In this document: positions 40,281-51,600 of the stretch, in pieces
Layout of the letters: each line of letters starts with the position of its first letter
Numbering within the stretch: the first letter of the stretch is position 1
Assembly (NCBI RefSeq): GCF_001427585.1
Contig: NZ_LMGY01000015.1
Location: 405,526 to 469,525 of the forward strand
DNA length: 64,000 nt
Source: Pseudoxanthomonas sp. Root630
Lineage (GTDB): Bacteria > Pseudomonadota > Gammaproteobacteria > Xanthomonadales > Xanthomonadaceae
Direction: 5' to 3'
Translations under genes and position numbers: made by a program
Notes under the pieces: generated by a model
What the model saw: only the letters and a program-made list of their open reading frames with translations
Told to the model about the DNA's origin: nothing
The model's database searches: none

Positions 40281-41483
40281 TCAATCCCAGAGATTGATGA
40301 AGCCGGTGATGATCAGTGCGTTGGTGAAGTCGATGAAGAACGCGCCTACCAGCGGCGCCACGAGGAAGGCGCGCGGCGCCATGCCGTAGCGTTCGACCAG
40401 CGTGCGCATCACCGCCATCGCGTTGGCGGTGGTGCCCAGCATGAAACCGATGAAGCCGCCGCCCATCACCGCGGCGTCGTAGTCGCGGCCCATCACCCGG
40501 AACACCACCACGCAGAACAGCGCCACCACGATCACCTGGAGGGCCAGGTTCACCAGCAGCGGCGCGGCCAGTCCGGACAGTTCCCAGAGTTTGAGGTTCA
40601 TCAGTGCGACCGCCAGGAACAGCGCCAGGCACACGTTGCCGATCAGGTCGGTGGTGGCCACGGGCAGGCGGAGCCAGCCGGTGCGGTCGTCGAACCAGCG
40701 GATCAGCGCGCCGACCATCATCGCGCCGACGTAGGCGGGCAGGGTCAGGCCGGCCGCGCTCAGCCCGGCGCTGACGCCGGCGCCCAGCCACATCGCCACC
40801 AGGATGACGACGACGCTCTTCAGCGCGTCGGATTCGCGCGTGGCGAAGTCGGGTTTGTCGCGCGCGCCGGCGGGCTCGGCGGCGGATTCGTCCGGCGCGC
40901 CCAGCTTCACCCCGCCGTACAGCCGGTGGCGGCGGATCAGCACGGTGCTCACCGGGCCACCGAGCAGGCCGCCGCAGATGATGCCCGCCATCGCCGAGGC
41001 GACCGCGATGGACTCGGCGCCGGTCACGCCGGCCTGTTCGAACAGTGGAGCGAAGGCCAGGCCGGTGGCCGGGCCGCCGGTCAGCGTGGTGGAGCCGGCC
41101 AGCACGCCGAACAGCGGATGCAGGCCGAAGCCCAGCGCCACCGCCATGCCCAGCAGGTTCTGCACGACGGCGAAGCCGGTGGCCAGCAACAGGAAGATGA
41201 TCACCTGGCGCCCGCTGATGCGCAGCAGCGATACGCTGGCGTTGACGCCGATCGTGGTGAAGAAGGCGATCATCAGCGGCGTCTGCAGGCTGGTGTCCAG
41301 CGTGAACAGGGTGACGTCGTGGTTGCGCGCGATCAGGACCGCCAGGGCCACGGCCAAGCCGCCGATGACGGGCGCGGGCAGGTTGTAACGGGACAGCACG
41401 GGAATGAAACGGCAGAAGGCGTAACCGAGGAAGAGCGCCAGGCCCGCAAAGGCCAGTGTCTGTACCGCATCGAGTTCCAGCAT
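40281..41483 (-). CDS. gltS: Sodium/glutamate symporter
   Basis: A 400-residue inner-membrane transporter with about ten helices and two inverted repeats. Each repeat has a conserved Gly-rich reentrant region, visible in GVLAGSTTLTGGPATGLAF and MGGGFIGFMLGTTANAMA, matching E. coli GltS. It imports glutamate with sodium. The N-terminus MLELDAVQTLAFAGLALFLG is typical. It is preceded on the other strand by a DUF1704 gene, so the two promoters lie in the 103-base gap. Confidence 0.93.
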   Translation of the reverse strand: MLELDAVQTLAFAGLALFLGYAFCRFIPVLSRYNLPAPVIGGLAVALAVLIARNHDVTLFTLDTSLQTPLMIAFFTTIGVNASVSLLRISGRQVIIFLLLATGFAVVQNLLGMAVALGFGLHPLFGVLAGSTTLTGGPATGLAFAPLFEQAGVTGAESIAVASAMAGIICGGLLGGPVSTVLIRRHRLYGGVKLGAPDESAAEPAGARDKPDFATRESDALKSVVVILVAMWLGAGVSAGLSAAGLTLPAYVGAMMVGALIRWFDDRTGWLRLPVATTDLIGNVCLALFLAVALMNLKLWELSGLAAPLLVNLALQVIVVALFCVVVFRVMGRDYDAAVMGGGFIGFMLGTTANAMAVMRTLVERYGMAPRAFLVAPLVGAFFIDFTNALIITGFINLWD

Positions 41484-41586
41484 GCTGCCCCCGCAACCGA
41501 TGGAAGAGTGCCGAGCATAGTGCAGGCGCGGCCCCTTGTGACGGCGGCCTCACGCGTTGGGCTAAAGTGACTGGAGGGAGGACACC

Positions 41587-42837
41587 ATGCAGGCCGACAT
41601 CGTCCATCATGCCGCGCTCGACGCGCGCCTGGTCAGGGCCGTGCGCGGGATCAAGCTGCTCAGCCTGGCCAGCTGGCCCGCCGACGCGCAGGCCCCGTTC
41701 CTGGCGGGCGTGGCGCGCGGCCAGCCGGTGCTGCCGGTGATCGAGTATCCGAAACTGGAGTTCGGCGATGCACGGCGCGAACTGGCCGCCGTGTCGGCCG
41801 CCGCGGACGAAGCGCACCCCCTGGGCCGTTATCTGCGCGAATCCGCACATAGCTGGGACATCGCCGCGCAGCTGCTGGAATCGCTGGGGTCGCCACAGGT
41901 CACATCACATTCGATCGCCCTCTTCGGTACTCCCGAGGAATGCCTGCCCGGCGACGGCCCCACCACGCGCGATGCTGCGCGGCACTTCATCACCATCGCC
42001 AACGACCTGGACCACGAGCTGCTGGCGCCGGAGGAACAGATCCCGGTCTCCGCCACGGCCCTGCAGCTCCAGTTGCAGGCGGACCTGGACGATTTCTTCG
42101 ACGGCCGCGTCATCACCGTCGAACTCGATCCCACCCTGATCGCGAAGGCGGCGGCCGGCGCCACCCGCATCCGCCTGCGCCACGGTGCCGCTTTCAGCGA
42201 CTACGACCGCCGCCAGTTGCTGCAGCACGAAGCGCTGGTGCATTCGCTGACCGCGCTCAACGGCCGCGAGCAGGTGCACCTGCCGAGCCTGGCGCTGTCC
42301 TCGCCGCGGGTGACCGCGACCCAGGAAGGGCTGGCGACGTTCGCCGAGCAGATCACCGGCAGCATTGACATCGAGCGGATGAAGCGCATCAGCCTGCGCA
42401 TCGAAGCGGTGGCGATGGCGTTGGCCGGCGCAGACTTCGTCGAGGTGTTCCGCTACTTCGCCGACGCCGGACAGAACCCGGCCGAGAGCTTCTCGTCGGC
42501 GCAGCGCGTGTTCCGCGGCGTGCCTACCAGCGGCGGCGCGGCGTTCACCAAGGACACGGTGTACCTGCGCGGGCTGGTCGGCGTGCACACGTTCTTCCGC
42601 CATTCGCTGCAGCAGGATCGGTTGCGCCTGTGCCGCCGGCTGTTCGCCGGCAAGATGACGCTGGAGGATGTCGCGGGCTTCGAGCCCCTGTTCGAATCGG
42701 GCGTGCTGGCGCCGCCGCGCTGGTTGCCGCGCTGGGTGAGCCGCGCCAGCGGGTTGGCCGGCATGCTGGCGTTCTCGCTGTTCGCCAACCGCATCCGCCT
42801 GGACCGGTTGTCGGCGGACGCGGTGTCCGCCGACTAG
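41587..42837 (+). CDS. DUF1704 / MATCAP-like putative metallopeptidase (QEGLA-motif protein)
   Basis: A 416-residue protein of DUF1704, named in bacteria for its QEGLA motif. It has HEALVH at 214-219, an HExxxH zinc site, and the third ligand Glu247 in TQEGLA. The same site defines the eukaryotic tyrosine carboxypeptidases MATCAP (KIAA0895), so a zinc carboxypeptidase is a reasonable inference. Bacterial members have been named flavohemoglobin-expression modulators. The C-terminus has a short amphipathic helix but no signal peptide. Good Shine-Dalgarno (GGGAGGA) before 41587. Confidence 0.82.
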   Translation: MQADIVHHAALDARLVRAVRGIKLLSLASWPADAQAPFLAGVARGQPVLPVIEYPKLEFGDARRELAAVSAAADEAHPLGRYLRESAHSWDIAAQLLESLGSPQVTSHSIALFGTPEECLPGDGPTTRDAARHFITIANDLDHELLAPEEQIPVSATALQLQLQADLDDFFDGRVITVELDPTLIAKAAAGATRIRLRHGAAFSDYDRRQLLQHEALVHSLTALNGREQVHLPSLALSSPRVTATQEGLATFAEQITGSIDIERMKRISLRIEAVAMALAGADFVEVFRYFADAGQNPAESFSSAQRVFRGVPTSGGAAFTKDTVYLRGLVGVHTFFRHSLQQDRLRLCRRLFAGKMTLEDVAGFEPLFESGVLAPPRWLPRWVSRASGLAGMLAFSLFANRIRLDRLSADAVSAD

Positions 42838-42885
42838 CCACAAAGTGCTAACCGTCCGGCCTGCGCCGGATGGCACACTGGCGGC

Positions 42886-43530
42886 ATGAGTGCGCCCGCC
42901 ATCCTCGTCGCCGACGACCATCCGCTGTTCCGCAATGCGGTGATCCACGCCCTGCGCGAGGCGCTGCCGGCCGCCACGGTGACGGAAGCGGCGGGCGCCG
43001 CCGCGCTGGGCCAGGCCCTGGACCAGCATCCGGACACCGACCTCGTCCTGCTGGACCTGACCATGCCGGGCGCGCACGGCTTCTCGGCGCTGCTGCATGT
43101 GCGTGGCGAGCATCCCGAAGTGCCGGTGGTGGTGATCTCGTCGAACGAACATCCGCGGGTGATCCGCCGCGCGCAGCAGTTCGGCGCGGCCGGCTTCATT
43201 CCGAAGTCCTCGCCTGCGGACACCATCGGTGAAGCGGTGGTCGCGGTGCTGGAGGGCGGGGCCTGGTTCCCGCCGCTGACGGCCGAACGCTCCGAGCAGG
43301 ACGCCGCGCTGGCGGCGCGGCTGGCGCAACTGACGCCCCAGCAGTTCCGCGTGCTGCTGTGCCTGGCCGATGGCCTGCTCAACAAGCAGATCGCGCACGA
43401 ACTCGGCCTGGCCGAAAACACCGTGAAGGTGCACGTCACCGCGATCCTGAAGAAGCTGGAGTGCCACAGCCGCACCCAGGCCGCGGTGCTGGTGAAGTCG
43501 TTGGAGCCGGAAGGCCCGCCGGCGGAATGA
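42886..43530 (+). CDS. LuxR-family (NarL-type) response regulator
   Basis: A 214-residue regulator with a receiver domain: acidic DDHP at the start, Asp57 in LLDLTMPG, Ser in VISSNE and Lys in FIPKSS. A linker leads to a LuxR helix-turn-helix with LTPQQFRVLLCLADGLLNKQIAHELGL and NTVKVHVTAIL. No kinase is adjacent on the same strand, but a hybrid kinase with a C-terminal receiver is encoded about 1 kb away and is the likely partner. Confidence 0.9.
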   Translation: MSAPAILVADDHPLFRNAVIHALREALPAATVTEAAGAAALGQALDQHPDTDLVLLDLTMPGAHGFSALLHVRGEHPEVPVVVISSNEHPRVIRRAQQFGAAGFIPKSSPADTIGEAVVAVLEGGAWFPPLTAERSEQDAALAARLAQLTPQQFRVLLCLADGLLNKQIAHELGLAENTVKVHVTAILKKLECHSRTQAAVLVKSLEPEGPPAE

Positions 43531-43531
43531 G

Positions 43532-44446
43532 TCAGCCCAGCCAGCGCGGCAACTGCATCACCAACGGCACGGTGGCGGCCGCGAACAAGGTCTGCCACGT
43601 CACCAGCGAGGCCATCAACGGCGCGTCGCCGCCCATCTGCCGCGCCATGATGTAGGCGTTGGAGGCGGTCGGCAGCGCGGCGTAAAAGCAGGCCGCGGTC
43701 GTCACGGACGCGCTGGCATCCAGCCATCGGCAGACCAGTACGGCGAGCAGTGGCAGCGCGAGCAACTTCAGTGCCGACGTCGCGCCCAGCAGCACAGGGC
43801 GCAGGTGATCGCGCCGGAACTGCAGGCCGCCGCCCACGCACAGCAGGCCGAGCGCCAGCGCGGCATCGGCGAGGATGTCGAGCGCCGCCGCCAGCGGCAC
43901 CGGCAGCGGCAGGCCGCTGAGGTTGAACAGCAGGCCGGCCAGGGTCGACAGGATGATGGGGTTACGCGCCAGCGCGAGGGCGATGCCGCGCGCGCTGGCG
44001 TCGCCGCTGCCCCACCACGCCAGCGCGACGACGGCGATGACGTTGACCACGGGCAGGCAGATCGCCAGCGCCAGCATCACCATCGTGGTGGTCTCGGGCG
44101 GGAACAGCAGCGCCGCCACGGCCAGCCCGAAGTAGCTGCTCGGCCGGACCGCGCCCTGCACGACGGAGGAGCGGCTGGGGCCGGACAGCTGCGGCGCTGC
44201 CCGCAGTGCCAGCAGGACTACCGCCGTCAGCAGCAGTGTCGGCAGCAGGGCCGCGAGCGACAGATCGAGTGCATCGGCGGCGGAAAGCTTCAGTCGCGCG
44301 GCACCGACGAAGAGCAGCGCCGGGAAGGCCACGTAAAAGGAAAACCACTCCATCGCCGGGAACAGCCCGTCGGGGACGCCGCGCATCCGCCGCAACCAGG
44401 CGCCAAGCAGCACGATGGCCAGGACGGGGATGACGTAGCTCAGCAT
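43532..44446 (-). CDS. AEC-family (auxin efflux carrier-like) permease
   Basis: A 304-residue inner-membrane protein with about ten helices, starting MLSYVIPVLAIVLLGAWL. The pattern of short hydrophobic helices with NPIILSTLAGLLFN in the second half fits the AEC family. Bacterial members export or import malonate, malate or amino acids. Its position between a LuxR regulator and a hybrid kinase next to dctA suggests an organic acid, but this is context only. It ends one base after the regulator's stop on the other strand. Confidence 0.85.
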   Translation of the reverse strand: MLSYVIPVLAIVLLGAWLRRMRGVPDGLFPAMEWFSFYVAFPALLFVGAARLKLSAADALDLSLAALLPTLLLTAVVLLALRAAPQLSGPSRSSVVQGAVRPSSYFGLAVAALLFPPETTTMVMLALAICLPVVNVIAVVALAWWGSGDASARGIALALARNPIILSTLAGLLFNLSGLPLPVPLAAALDILADAALALGLLCVGGGLQFRRDHLRPVLLGATSALKLLALPLLAVLVCRWLDASASVTTAACFYAALPTASNAYIMARQMGGDAPLMASLVTWQTLFAAATVPLVMQLPRWLG

Positions 44447-44467
44447 CGCGGGGCCATCGATCGATCC

Positions 44468-47113
44468 TCAGCGCGTGCGTCGCACGTGTAATTGGGTCAT
44501 CAGCGCGCGCAGCGCTGCGGGCTTCACCGGTTTGGACAGGAAACCCCAACCGTAGGCCTGTGCATGCGCGCGCAAGGCATCGTCGCGTTCGGCGGTGACC
44601 AGGATCACCGGCGGCGAGGCTGCCCAGCGTTCGCACAGCGCGGTGTAGACCGTCGGTCCGTCGGTGTCGCCCAGGCGCACGTCGAGCAGCAGCAGGTCCG
44701 GCGCCTGCCCCGGCGCGGCAGCGGCCAGTGCGTCGGCGGGTCCGGCGGCCAACGGCACCTCGCATTCCCAGCGTTGCAGCAGCGCGCGCGTGGCTTCGCA
44801 GACGCGCGGGTCGTCATCGATGCACCACACCCGGCGGCCGCGCAGGGGCGAGCCGTCGTCGCTTTCGACGAGGGGGAATGCCGGTTCCAGGGTCGCCGCG
44901 TCGGCCGCCCCCCGCGGCAGTTCCACCCAGAACACGCTGCCACGTCCGAGTTGCGAGCGCAGGCCGATCCGGTGCCCGAGCAGCCGGCCGATGCGCTCCA
45001 CGATCGCCAGGCCCAGGCCGGCGCCGCGATCGTTCACCACGCCGTCGCCGAGCCGGCGGAATTCCTCGAAGATCTCCGCCTGCAGGCTTTCCGGAATGCC
45101 GGGGCCCTGGTCGTGCACTTCGATGCGCACGCCCTGCGGGATGCGCCGCACACCGAGCAGCACGCGGCCTCGCCGCGTGTAGCGGATCGCGTTGGACAGG
45201 AAGTTCTGCAGGATGCGCCGCAGCAGCGCTTCGTCGCTGCGCACGATGGCGCCGGTCGGCACGCTGTCCAGCACCAGCCCGCGGTCCGCCGCGACGATGC
45301 CGAACTCGCGCGCCAGCGTTTCCAGCAGCGGCGCGAGGGCGAAGTCGCGCACCCGCGTCGGCAGCGCGCCGGATTCCAGCCGCGCGATGTCCAGCAGGCT
45401 GTTGAGGATCGCGTCCTGCGCGACCAGTGCGTTGTCCACGTGGTCGGCGATGCGGCGCGCTTCCTCGTCCGGCAGCCGGCCGCGCAGCGCGGAGACGAAC
45501 ATGCGGGCGGCATTGAGCGGTTGCAGCAGGTCGTGCACCGCGGAGGCCACGAAGCGCGTCTTGTAGCGGTTGGCGCTTTCGGCGGCCTGGGTCGCATCGG
45601 CGAGCGCGCGCGTGCGTTCCTCCACGCGGTGCTCCAACGCGTCCGCCAGCGAACGCAGTTCGCGCGCGGCGTTCTTGTAGCTGGTGATGTCGGCGTAGCT
45701 GGTGACGAAACCGCCATCCGGCAGCGGGTTGCCGCGGATCTCCAGCACCACGCCGTCGTCCTTCTCGCTCTCGCGCATGTGCGGCTTGCCGCTGCGCAGA
45801 TGCTCAAGTCGGCGCTGGATCGCCTCTTCCACCGGACCCGGCCCGAGCAGGCCGCGTCGCGCGTTGAAGCGGAACACATCCTCGATCGGCCGGCCGACGT
45901 GGATCAGGTCCGGCGGGAAGCGGAACAAGTCCATGTAGCGCGAGTTCCACGCCACCAGGCGCAAGTCGGCATCGATGATCACCACGCCCTGCGGCAGGTG
46001 CTCCAGGCTGCGGCTGAGGCCGGCATCGGCCGAGCGCGCGGCTTCGACGATGCCGTCCTGCGCGGTGCGTAGTTCCTGCGCGTGCTGCTGCAGCACGGCT
46101 TCCAGTTCGGCGCGGCTGCGCTGGCGCAGCACGGCCAGGCGTCGGCGTTGCTGCATGAACAGCGCCAGGAACGACAGCGCCAACCAGCCGCCACCGGCCG
46201 CGATCGCCGCGGTGCGTGCGGCGGCGACGGTGGCCGAGGCGTCGTGCAGCAGGTGCAGGTGCCAGCCCTCTTCGGGCAGCGCCATCGACTGCCACAGCAC
46301 CGGGTCGGCCAGCGGTGGGTCCAGCAAGCGCACGCGTCGCGCGTCGCCCGCATCCGAGGGCAGCGCCTGCACGCGCAGCGGCGAGAGTTGCTGGCGCGCG
46401 TACTGGCGGGTGGTGGTGAGTTCTCGCCGGTCGGTGTCGGTAAGCGTGCGGAGCGTGCGGTAGCGCCACTCGTCGCGGCTGGCGAGGAAGATCACGTCGT
46501 GCGCGTCGCTGACCAGGACGATGTCCGGCGTCTGCAGCCATTCCTGCTCCAGCGCATCGAGTTCGATCTTGATGACGACCAGGCCGGCCACCTGTCCATC
46601 GGGTCCGGTGATGGCCTGCGACAGGAAATATCCGGGCTCGCCGGTGGTCAGGCCGATGCCGTAGAACTGGCCGCGGCCGTCGCGCAGCGCCTGCTGAACG
46701 TAGGGGCGGAAGCTGTAGTCCTCGCCGACGTTGCTGGTGGGCTCGCGCCAGTTGCTGGCCGCCAGCGCGATGCCGTGGCGGTCGATCAGGGTGAGCGTGG
46801 AGGAGCGGGTGACGCTGTTGGCGTCTTCCAGGCGCTGGTTGAGCGCGTTGCGGCGCGCATCGTCCACCGGCGCGGCGAGCGCCTGGCGCAGGTCAGGATC
46901 CTGGGCCAGCACCTGCGGCAGCGTGCGGTAGCGGTCGATGCGTTGCTGCAGCGCCTGCGAATGCAGGTCCAGCTGGCGATGCAACTGGGCGGTTTCGTCG
47001 CGCAATGCACGCGCGCCGGCCCAGCGGTAGGCCATCGCCATCGCCAGCATCGCGCCGCCCACGGTGAGCAGTACGACGAGCAGGGTCTGGCGGTGGCGGC
47101 GCGTGCGCAGCAT
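44468..47113 (-). CDS. Hybrid sensor histidine kinase with periplasmic PDC-type sensor, PAS and receiver
   Basis: An 881-residue kinase. A membrane helix at about 11-29 and another at about 300-320 enclose a periplasmic domain of the DctB/PDC type, with [11 protein letters not shown] and [13 protein letters not shown] domain follows (365-480, [20 protein letters not shown]), then a coiled region and the HisKA domain with His527 in [16 protein letters not shown]. The ATPase has DQGPGIPE and GAGLGLAIV. The C-terminal receiver has Asp811 in LLLDVRLG. It is divergent from dctA by 134 bases, so control of C4-dicarboxylate uptake is likely. Confidence 0.9.
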   Translation of the reverse strand: MLRTRRHRQTLLVVLLTVGGAMLAMAMAYRWAGARALRDETAQLHRQLDLHSQALQQRIDRYRTLPQVLAQDPDLRQALAAPVDDARRNALNQRLEDANSVTRSSTLTLIDRHGIALAASNWREPTSNVGEDYSFRPYVQQALRDGRGQFYGIGLTTGEPGYFLSQAITGPDGQVAGLVVIKIELDALEQEWLQTPDIVLVSDAHDVIFLASRDEWRYRTLRTLTDTDRRELTTTRQYARQQLSPLRVQALPSDAGDARRVRLLDPPLADPVLWQSMALPEEGWHLHLLHDASATVAAARTAAIAAGGGWLALSFLALFMQQRRRLAVLRQRSRAELEAVLQQHAQELRTAQDGIVEAARSADAGLSRSLEHLPQGVVIIDADLRLVAWNSRYMDLFRFPPDLIHVGRPIEDVFRFNARRGLLGPGPVEEAIQRRLEHLRSGKPHMRESEKDDGVVLEIRGNPLPDGGFVTSYADITSYKNAARELRSLADALEHRVEERTRALADATQAAESANRYKTRFVASAVHDLLQPLNAARMFVSALRGRLPDEEARRIADHVDNALVAQDAILNSLLDIARLESGALPTRVRDFALAPLLETLAREFGIVAADRGLVLDSVPTGAIVRSDEALLRRILQNFLSNAIRYTRRGRVLLGVRRIPQGVRIEVHDQGPGIPESLQAEIFEEFRRLGDGVVNDRGAGLGLAIVERIGRLLGHRIGLRSQLGRGSVFWVELPRGAADAATLEPAFPLVESDDGSPLRGRRVWCIDDDPRVCEATRALLQRWECEVPLAAGPADALAAAAPGQAPDLLLLDVRLGDTDGPTVYTALCERWAASPPVILVTAERDDALRAHAQAYGWGFLSKPVKPAALRALMTQLHVRRTR

Positions 47114-47247
47114 GGCGGCCAGTCTACGGGGACGCCGCCGCCGGGGCGCGGGCTAGTACCAATAGGTTATCGGTGCCGCGGCGAAGCAGGGGTACAACAT
47201 GCCGGCCGCCGATCCGGGCGGCGTCGCCGTCCGTTCCGGAGTTCCCC

Positions 47248-48603
47248 ATGCACCTGGCCGAAGCGCCCGTCCTGCCGCCGTCGAAGCAGCCGCTCTACAA
47301 GCAGCTGTACTTCCAGGTGATCGTGGCCATCGTGCTGGGCGCGACGCTGGGCCATTTCGAGCCGGCGCTGGCCGAATCGATGAAGCCGCTGGGCGACGCC
47401 TTCATCAAGCTGGTGAAGATGATCATCGCGCCGGTGATCTTCCTGACCATCGTCACCGGCATCGCCGGCATGACCCACCTGCGCACCGTGGGCCGCGTGT
47501 TCGCCAAGGCGATGGTGTACTTCCTGTTCTTCTCCACGCTGGCGCTCGTGGTCGGCATGATCGTGGCGCACGTGGTGCAGCCGGGCGCCGGCATGAACAT
47601 CAACCCGGCCGACCTGGACCAGGCCGCGGTCAACGACTACGTGCAGAAATCGCACGAGCTGTCGCTGGTCGGCTTCCTGATGGACATCATCCCGAAGACG
47701 CTGGTCAGCCCGCTGGTGGGCGACAACATCCTGCAGGTGCTGTTCGTGGCGGTGCTGTTCGGCCTGTCGCTGGCGCTGGTCGGCGAGAAGGGCCGCCCCG
47801 TGCTGAACCTGCTGGAGGCGCTGACCGCGCCGGTGTTCCGGCTGGTGCACATCCTGATGCGCGCCGCGCCGATCGGTGCGTTCGGCGCCATCGCCTTCAC
47901 CATCGGCAAGTACGGCGTCGGCATGCTGGTCAACCTGGCGTGGCTGGTCGGCTCGTTCTACCTGACTTCGCTGCTGTTCGTGATCGTCATCCTCGGCCTG
48001 GTGTCGTGGTGGTGCGGCTTCTCGATCTTCCGCCTGATCCGCTACCTCAAGGCCGAACTGCTGCTGGTGCTCGGCACGTCCTCGTCCGAATCCGCGCTGC
48101 CGTCGCTGATGGAAAAGATGGAGCGCGCCGGCGCATCGAAGTCCGTCGTCGGCCTGGTGGTGCCCACCGGCTACTCGTTCAACCTGGACGGCACCAACAT
48201 CTACATGACGCTGGCCGCGCTGTTCATCGCCCAGGCCACCAACACCGAGCTGAGCCTCGGCCACCAGATCATGCTGCTGCTGGTCGCGATGCTGAGTTCG
48301 AAGGGCGCCGCGGGCGTCACCGGCGCCGGCTTCATCACGCTGGCCGCCACGCTCGCCGTGGTGCCCGAAGTGCCCGTCGCCGGCATGGCGCTGATCCTGG
48401 GCATCGACCGCTTCATGAGCGAATGCCGCTCGCTGACCAACTTCACCGGCAACGCGGTGGCCACGCTCGTGGTCGCGCGCTGGGAGAACGCGCTGGACCG
48501 CGACGCACTGGCGCGCGCGCTGGGCGGGCCGTCCGCACCGATCGCCGCCGCGCCCGATCCGGCCGCAGGCCCGGGCGACCCGACACGACTCACGGCCGAC
48601 TGA
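47248..48603 (+). CDS. dctA: C4-dicarboxylate:cation symporter DctA
   Basis: A 451-residue inner-membrane transporter of the DAACS family. It has the hallmark motifs [11 protein letters not shown], the substrate-binding [18 protein letters not shown] and [16 protein letters not shown], and a C-terminal [16 protein letters not shown]. It takes up succinate, fumarate and malate. The start [15 protein letters not shown] is chosen because the upstream extension is Arg-rich and shares the divergent promoter region with the kinase gene. Confidence 0.95.
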   Translation: MHLAEAPVLPPSKQPLYKQLYFQVIVAIVLGATLGHFEPALAESMKPLGDAFIKLVKMIIAPVIFLTIVTGIAGMTHLRTVGRVFAKAMVYFLFFSTLALVVGMIVAHVVQPGAGMNINPADLDQAAVNDYVQKSHELSLVGFLMDIIPKTLVSPLVGDNILQVLFVAVLFGLSLALVGEKGRPVLNLLEALTAPVFRLVHILMRAAPIGAFGAIAFTIGKYGVGMLVNLAWLVGSFYLTSLLFVIVILGLVSWWCGFSIFRLIRYLKAELLLVLGTSSSESALPSLMEKMERAGASKSVVGLVVPTGYSFNLDGTNIYMTLAALFIAQATNTELSLGHQIMLLLVAMLSSKGAAGVTGAGFITLAATLAVVPEVPVAGMALILGIDRFMSECRSLTNFTGNAVATLVVARWENALDRDALARALGGPSAPIAAAPDPAAGPGDPTRLTAD

Positions 48604-48641
48604 CGCCGGCCACACCACGTCTTCAGAGGAGGGACTGAACG

Positions 48642-51600
48642 ATGCATACCAACCGACGCGCCGCCCCATTGCGGAGCGGTCTCACCCTGGCCTTGCTGGC
48701 CGTCATCCATGCGGCCGCGGCCCAGGACGCGCCGGCTCCGGCCGCGCCCGCGCCACAGGCCGAAGCCGCGCCTGCCGACGACGCCAAGACGCTCGACAAG
48801 GTGGTCGTGGTGGGCTCGCACATCCAGGGCGCGGCCACCACCGATGCGCTGCCGGTGCTGGTGATCGGTGCGGAACAGATCGATGCCGCCGGTGCGATCT
48901 CCGGCGACGAGCTGATGCGCACCATCCCGCAGATGGGCGACGTGCTGTTCGATGCGTCGAACAACCCGCAGACGAGCAATGCCGCGCGCGGCGACGTCAA
49001 TTCGGTGAACCTGCGTTCGCTCGGCGTCGGCAACACGCTGGTGCTGCTCAACGGGCGCCGCCTGGTGCAGCACCCGACCAGCCAGGGCACGTCCGATACC
49101 GGCACGGTGCCGGTGCAGAGTTTCAATTCCAACGCGATCCCCGTCTCAGGCCTGGACCGCATGGAGATCCTGCTGGACGGCGCGGCGGCCATCTACGGTG
49201 CCGACGCGGTGGCGGGCGTGGTCAACACCGTGCTGCAGACCGATTTCGACGGCGTCAGCGCCAGTGCGCGCTACGGCACCGCGGAAGGTACCGGCATGAA
49301 CGAGTTCGAGACGAATGTCTTCGCCGGCAAGAACTTCGATCGCGGCAACGTGTCGGTGTTCCTCAACTACACCGATCGTTCCGAGCTGATGGCGGCGGAC
49401 CAGGAATTCACCTCCACCGACGACCTGCGCGCGCTGTTCGCCGATTACCCGGACTTCGCCGGCCTGACGGCGCTCGATGGCCGCTCTTCGCATACGCCCT
49501 GGGCGCGCCTGACCGTGGGTCCGCGCGCGGTGATCCGCTCGAACGGCGTGGCGGTGACGAACACCGCCGGCGCGTTCCGCATCCAGCCGTCGAGTTTCGG
49601 CTGCGGCGTCAGCCTCGGCAACGATCTCTGCCTGGCCAGCGGCAACCACAACTTCAACACCACCAACCGCGAGATGCGCTACGACACGCGCTACGGCACC
49701 ACGGTGCGGCCGTCGGTGGAGCGCTTCAACGCCTACCTCACCGGCCACTACGCGCTCGACAACGGCGTGGAAGCGTTCGGCGAAGTGGGCTACTACCAGG
49801 CCGTCAGCGAAGCGCTGCAGCCGCCGGTGGTGAACCTCAACAGCCTGTGGATCCCCGCCAGCAACTACTGGAATCCCTTCGGCGCGACCACGCTGCCGGA
49901 CGGCACGCCGAACCCCAACCGCCTGCCGGGCCTGACCAACGTGCCCGCCGCCGGCCTGCCGGTGCAGATGAGCAACTACCGCTACGTCGATACCGGCTTC
50001 CAGCGCGTGCGCGTGGAGAACTACCAGGCGCGCTTCCTGGCGGGCCTGCGCGGCGAGTGGAACGGCTGGAATTGGGAAACCGCACTGCTGTACTCCGAGG
50101 CCGAAGCCAAGGACCGGTCGCCCAACATCAACATGACCGCGCTGCAGCAGCAGCTCGCGTTGGCCACGCCGGATGCGTACAACCCGTTCAGCGGCGGCTG
50201 CGTGGGCACGCCGATGCACAGCGACTGCTCGCCCAGCTCGCAGGCGGCGATCGACGCCATCGTGTTCGACCTGGTCCGCAAGTCGCGCACCACGCTGACC
50301 ATGGCCGACTTCAAGATGAGCCGCGCCGACCTGTTCGCACTGCCCGCCGGTGAAGTGGGCGTCGCCTTCGGTGCCGAGGCGCGCCGCGAGACGCAGGAAG
50401 ACGACCGCGACGCCAACCTCGACGGCACCTACACGTTCACCGACATGGTCACCGGCGAGACCAACCTCAGCAACGTGGCTGCCGTGAGCCCCAATCCCGA
50501 CACGCGCGGCTCGCGCAACGTGGGCTCGGCCTACGTGGAGTTCGCGGTGCCGCTGGTCTCGGCCGACATGGACATCCCGCTGGTGCACCGCCTCGACATG
50601 CAGTTGGCCGGCCGCTACGAGCACTACTCCGACTTCGGTTCGGTGGCCAAGCCCAAGGTCGCGCTGGCGTGGGACGTGGTGGAAGGCGTCCGCCTGCGCG
50701 GTTCGTACTCCGAAGGCTTCCGCGCGCCGAACCTGGAGCAGACCAACGCCACCCAGTATTCGCGCCTGGCCAGCGGCGTGGACCACATCCGCTGCGAAGC
50801 CGACCTGCGCGCCGGCCGCATCGCCTCGTTCAGCGCCTGCGGGCAGAACACGGCGGGCGCCTCGCTGCTGGTGGCCGGCAACCCGGACCTGGAGCCGGAA
50901 GAGAGCACCAACACCTCGTATGGCGTGGTGTTCCAGCCGACCTTCATTCCCGAGCGCTTCGGCAACTTCACCTTCACCGTCGACCGCTGGAAGATCAAGC
51001 AGGAGCAGATCGTCGGCCTGCTCGGCGCGCAGACCGCGCTGACGCTGGACTACCTCAACCGGGTGGAAGGCGGCAGCAATCCGCTGGTCGTGCGTGCCGC
51101 GGCGACGCAGGAAGACATCGACTTCTTCGCCGGCACCGGCATCGATCCGGTCGGCCAGGTCATCGCGATCAACGACCGCTTCATCAACCTGCAGCCGCAG
51201 ACCGCTGGCGGCCTGGACATCGGCATGGACTGGTCGCTGCGCCGCACGCGCTTCGGCAGCTTCTCGGCCAGCCTCAACGCCACCAAGCTGCTGGAATTCA
51301 CCCGCGATCCGGGCGATATCGTCAACGCGCTCTATGCGGCGCGCGCCGCCGGCACCATCGATCCGCTGACGCCCCTGCCGGACCCGAGCCAGCTGATCGG
51401 CCAGAACGGTCGTCCGGAGTGGCGCGCCAGCGGTTCGCTGACCTGGAACAAGGGGCCGTGGCGCGTCGGGTATTCCGCGCAGTACATGAGTTCGTTCGAA
51501 CAGCCGCAGTTGCTGGGCGCGTCGGGCGACCCGTGGGTGGTGGACGATCGCCTGTTCCACAACCTGTACGGGCAATACCGCTTCCCCGACGGCACCGCGC

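Noticed and set aside
41525..41575. TGTGA and TCACG half-sites upstream of the DUF1704 gene as a possible Clp site.
   Set aside because: The spacing is 8 bases, not 6, and the second half does not match the consensus.
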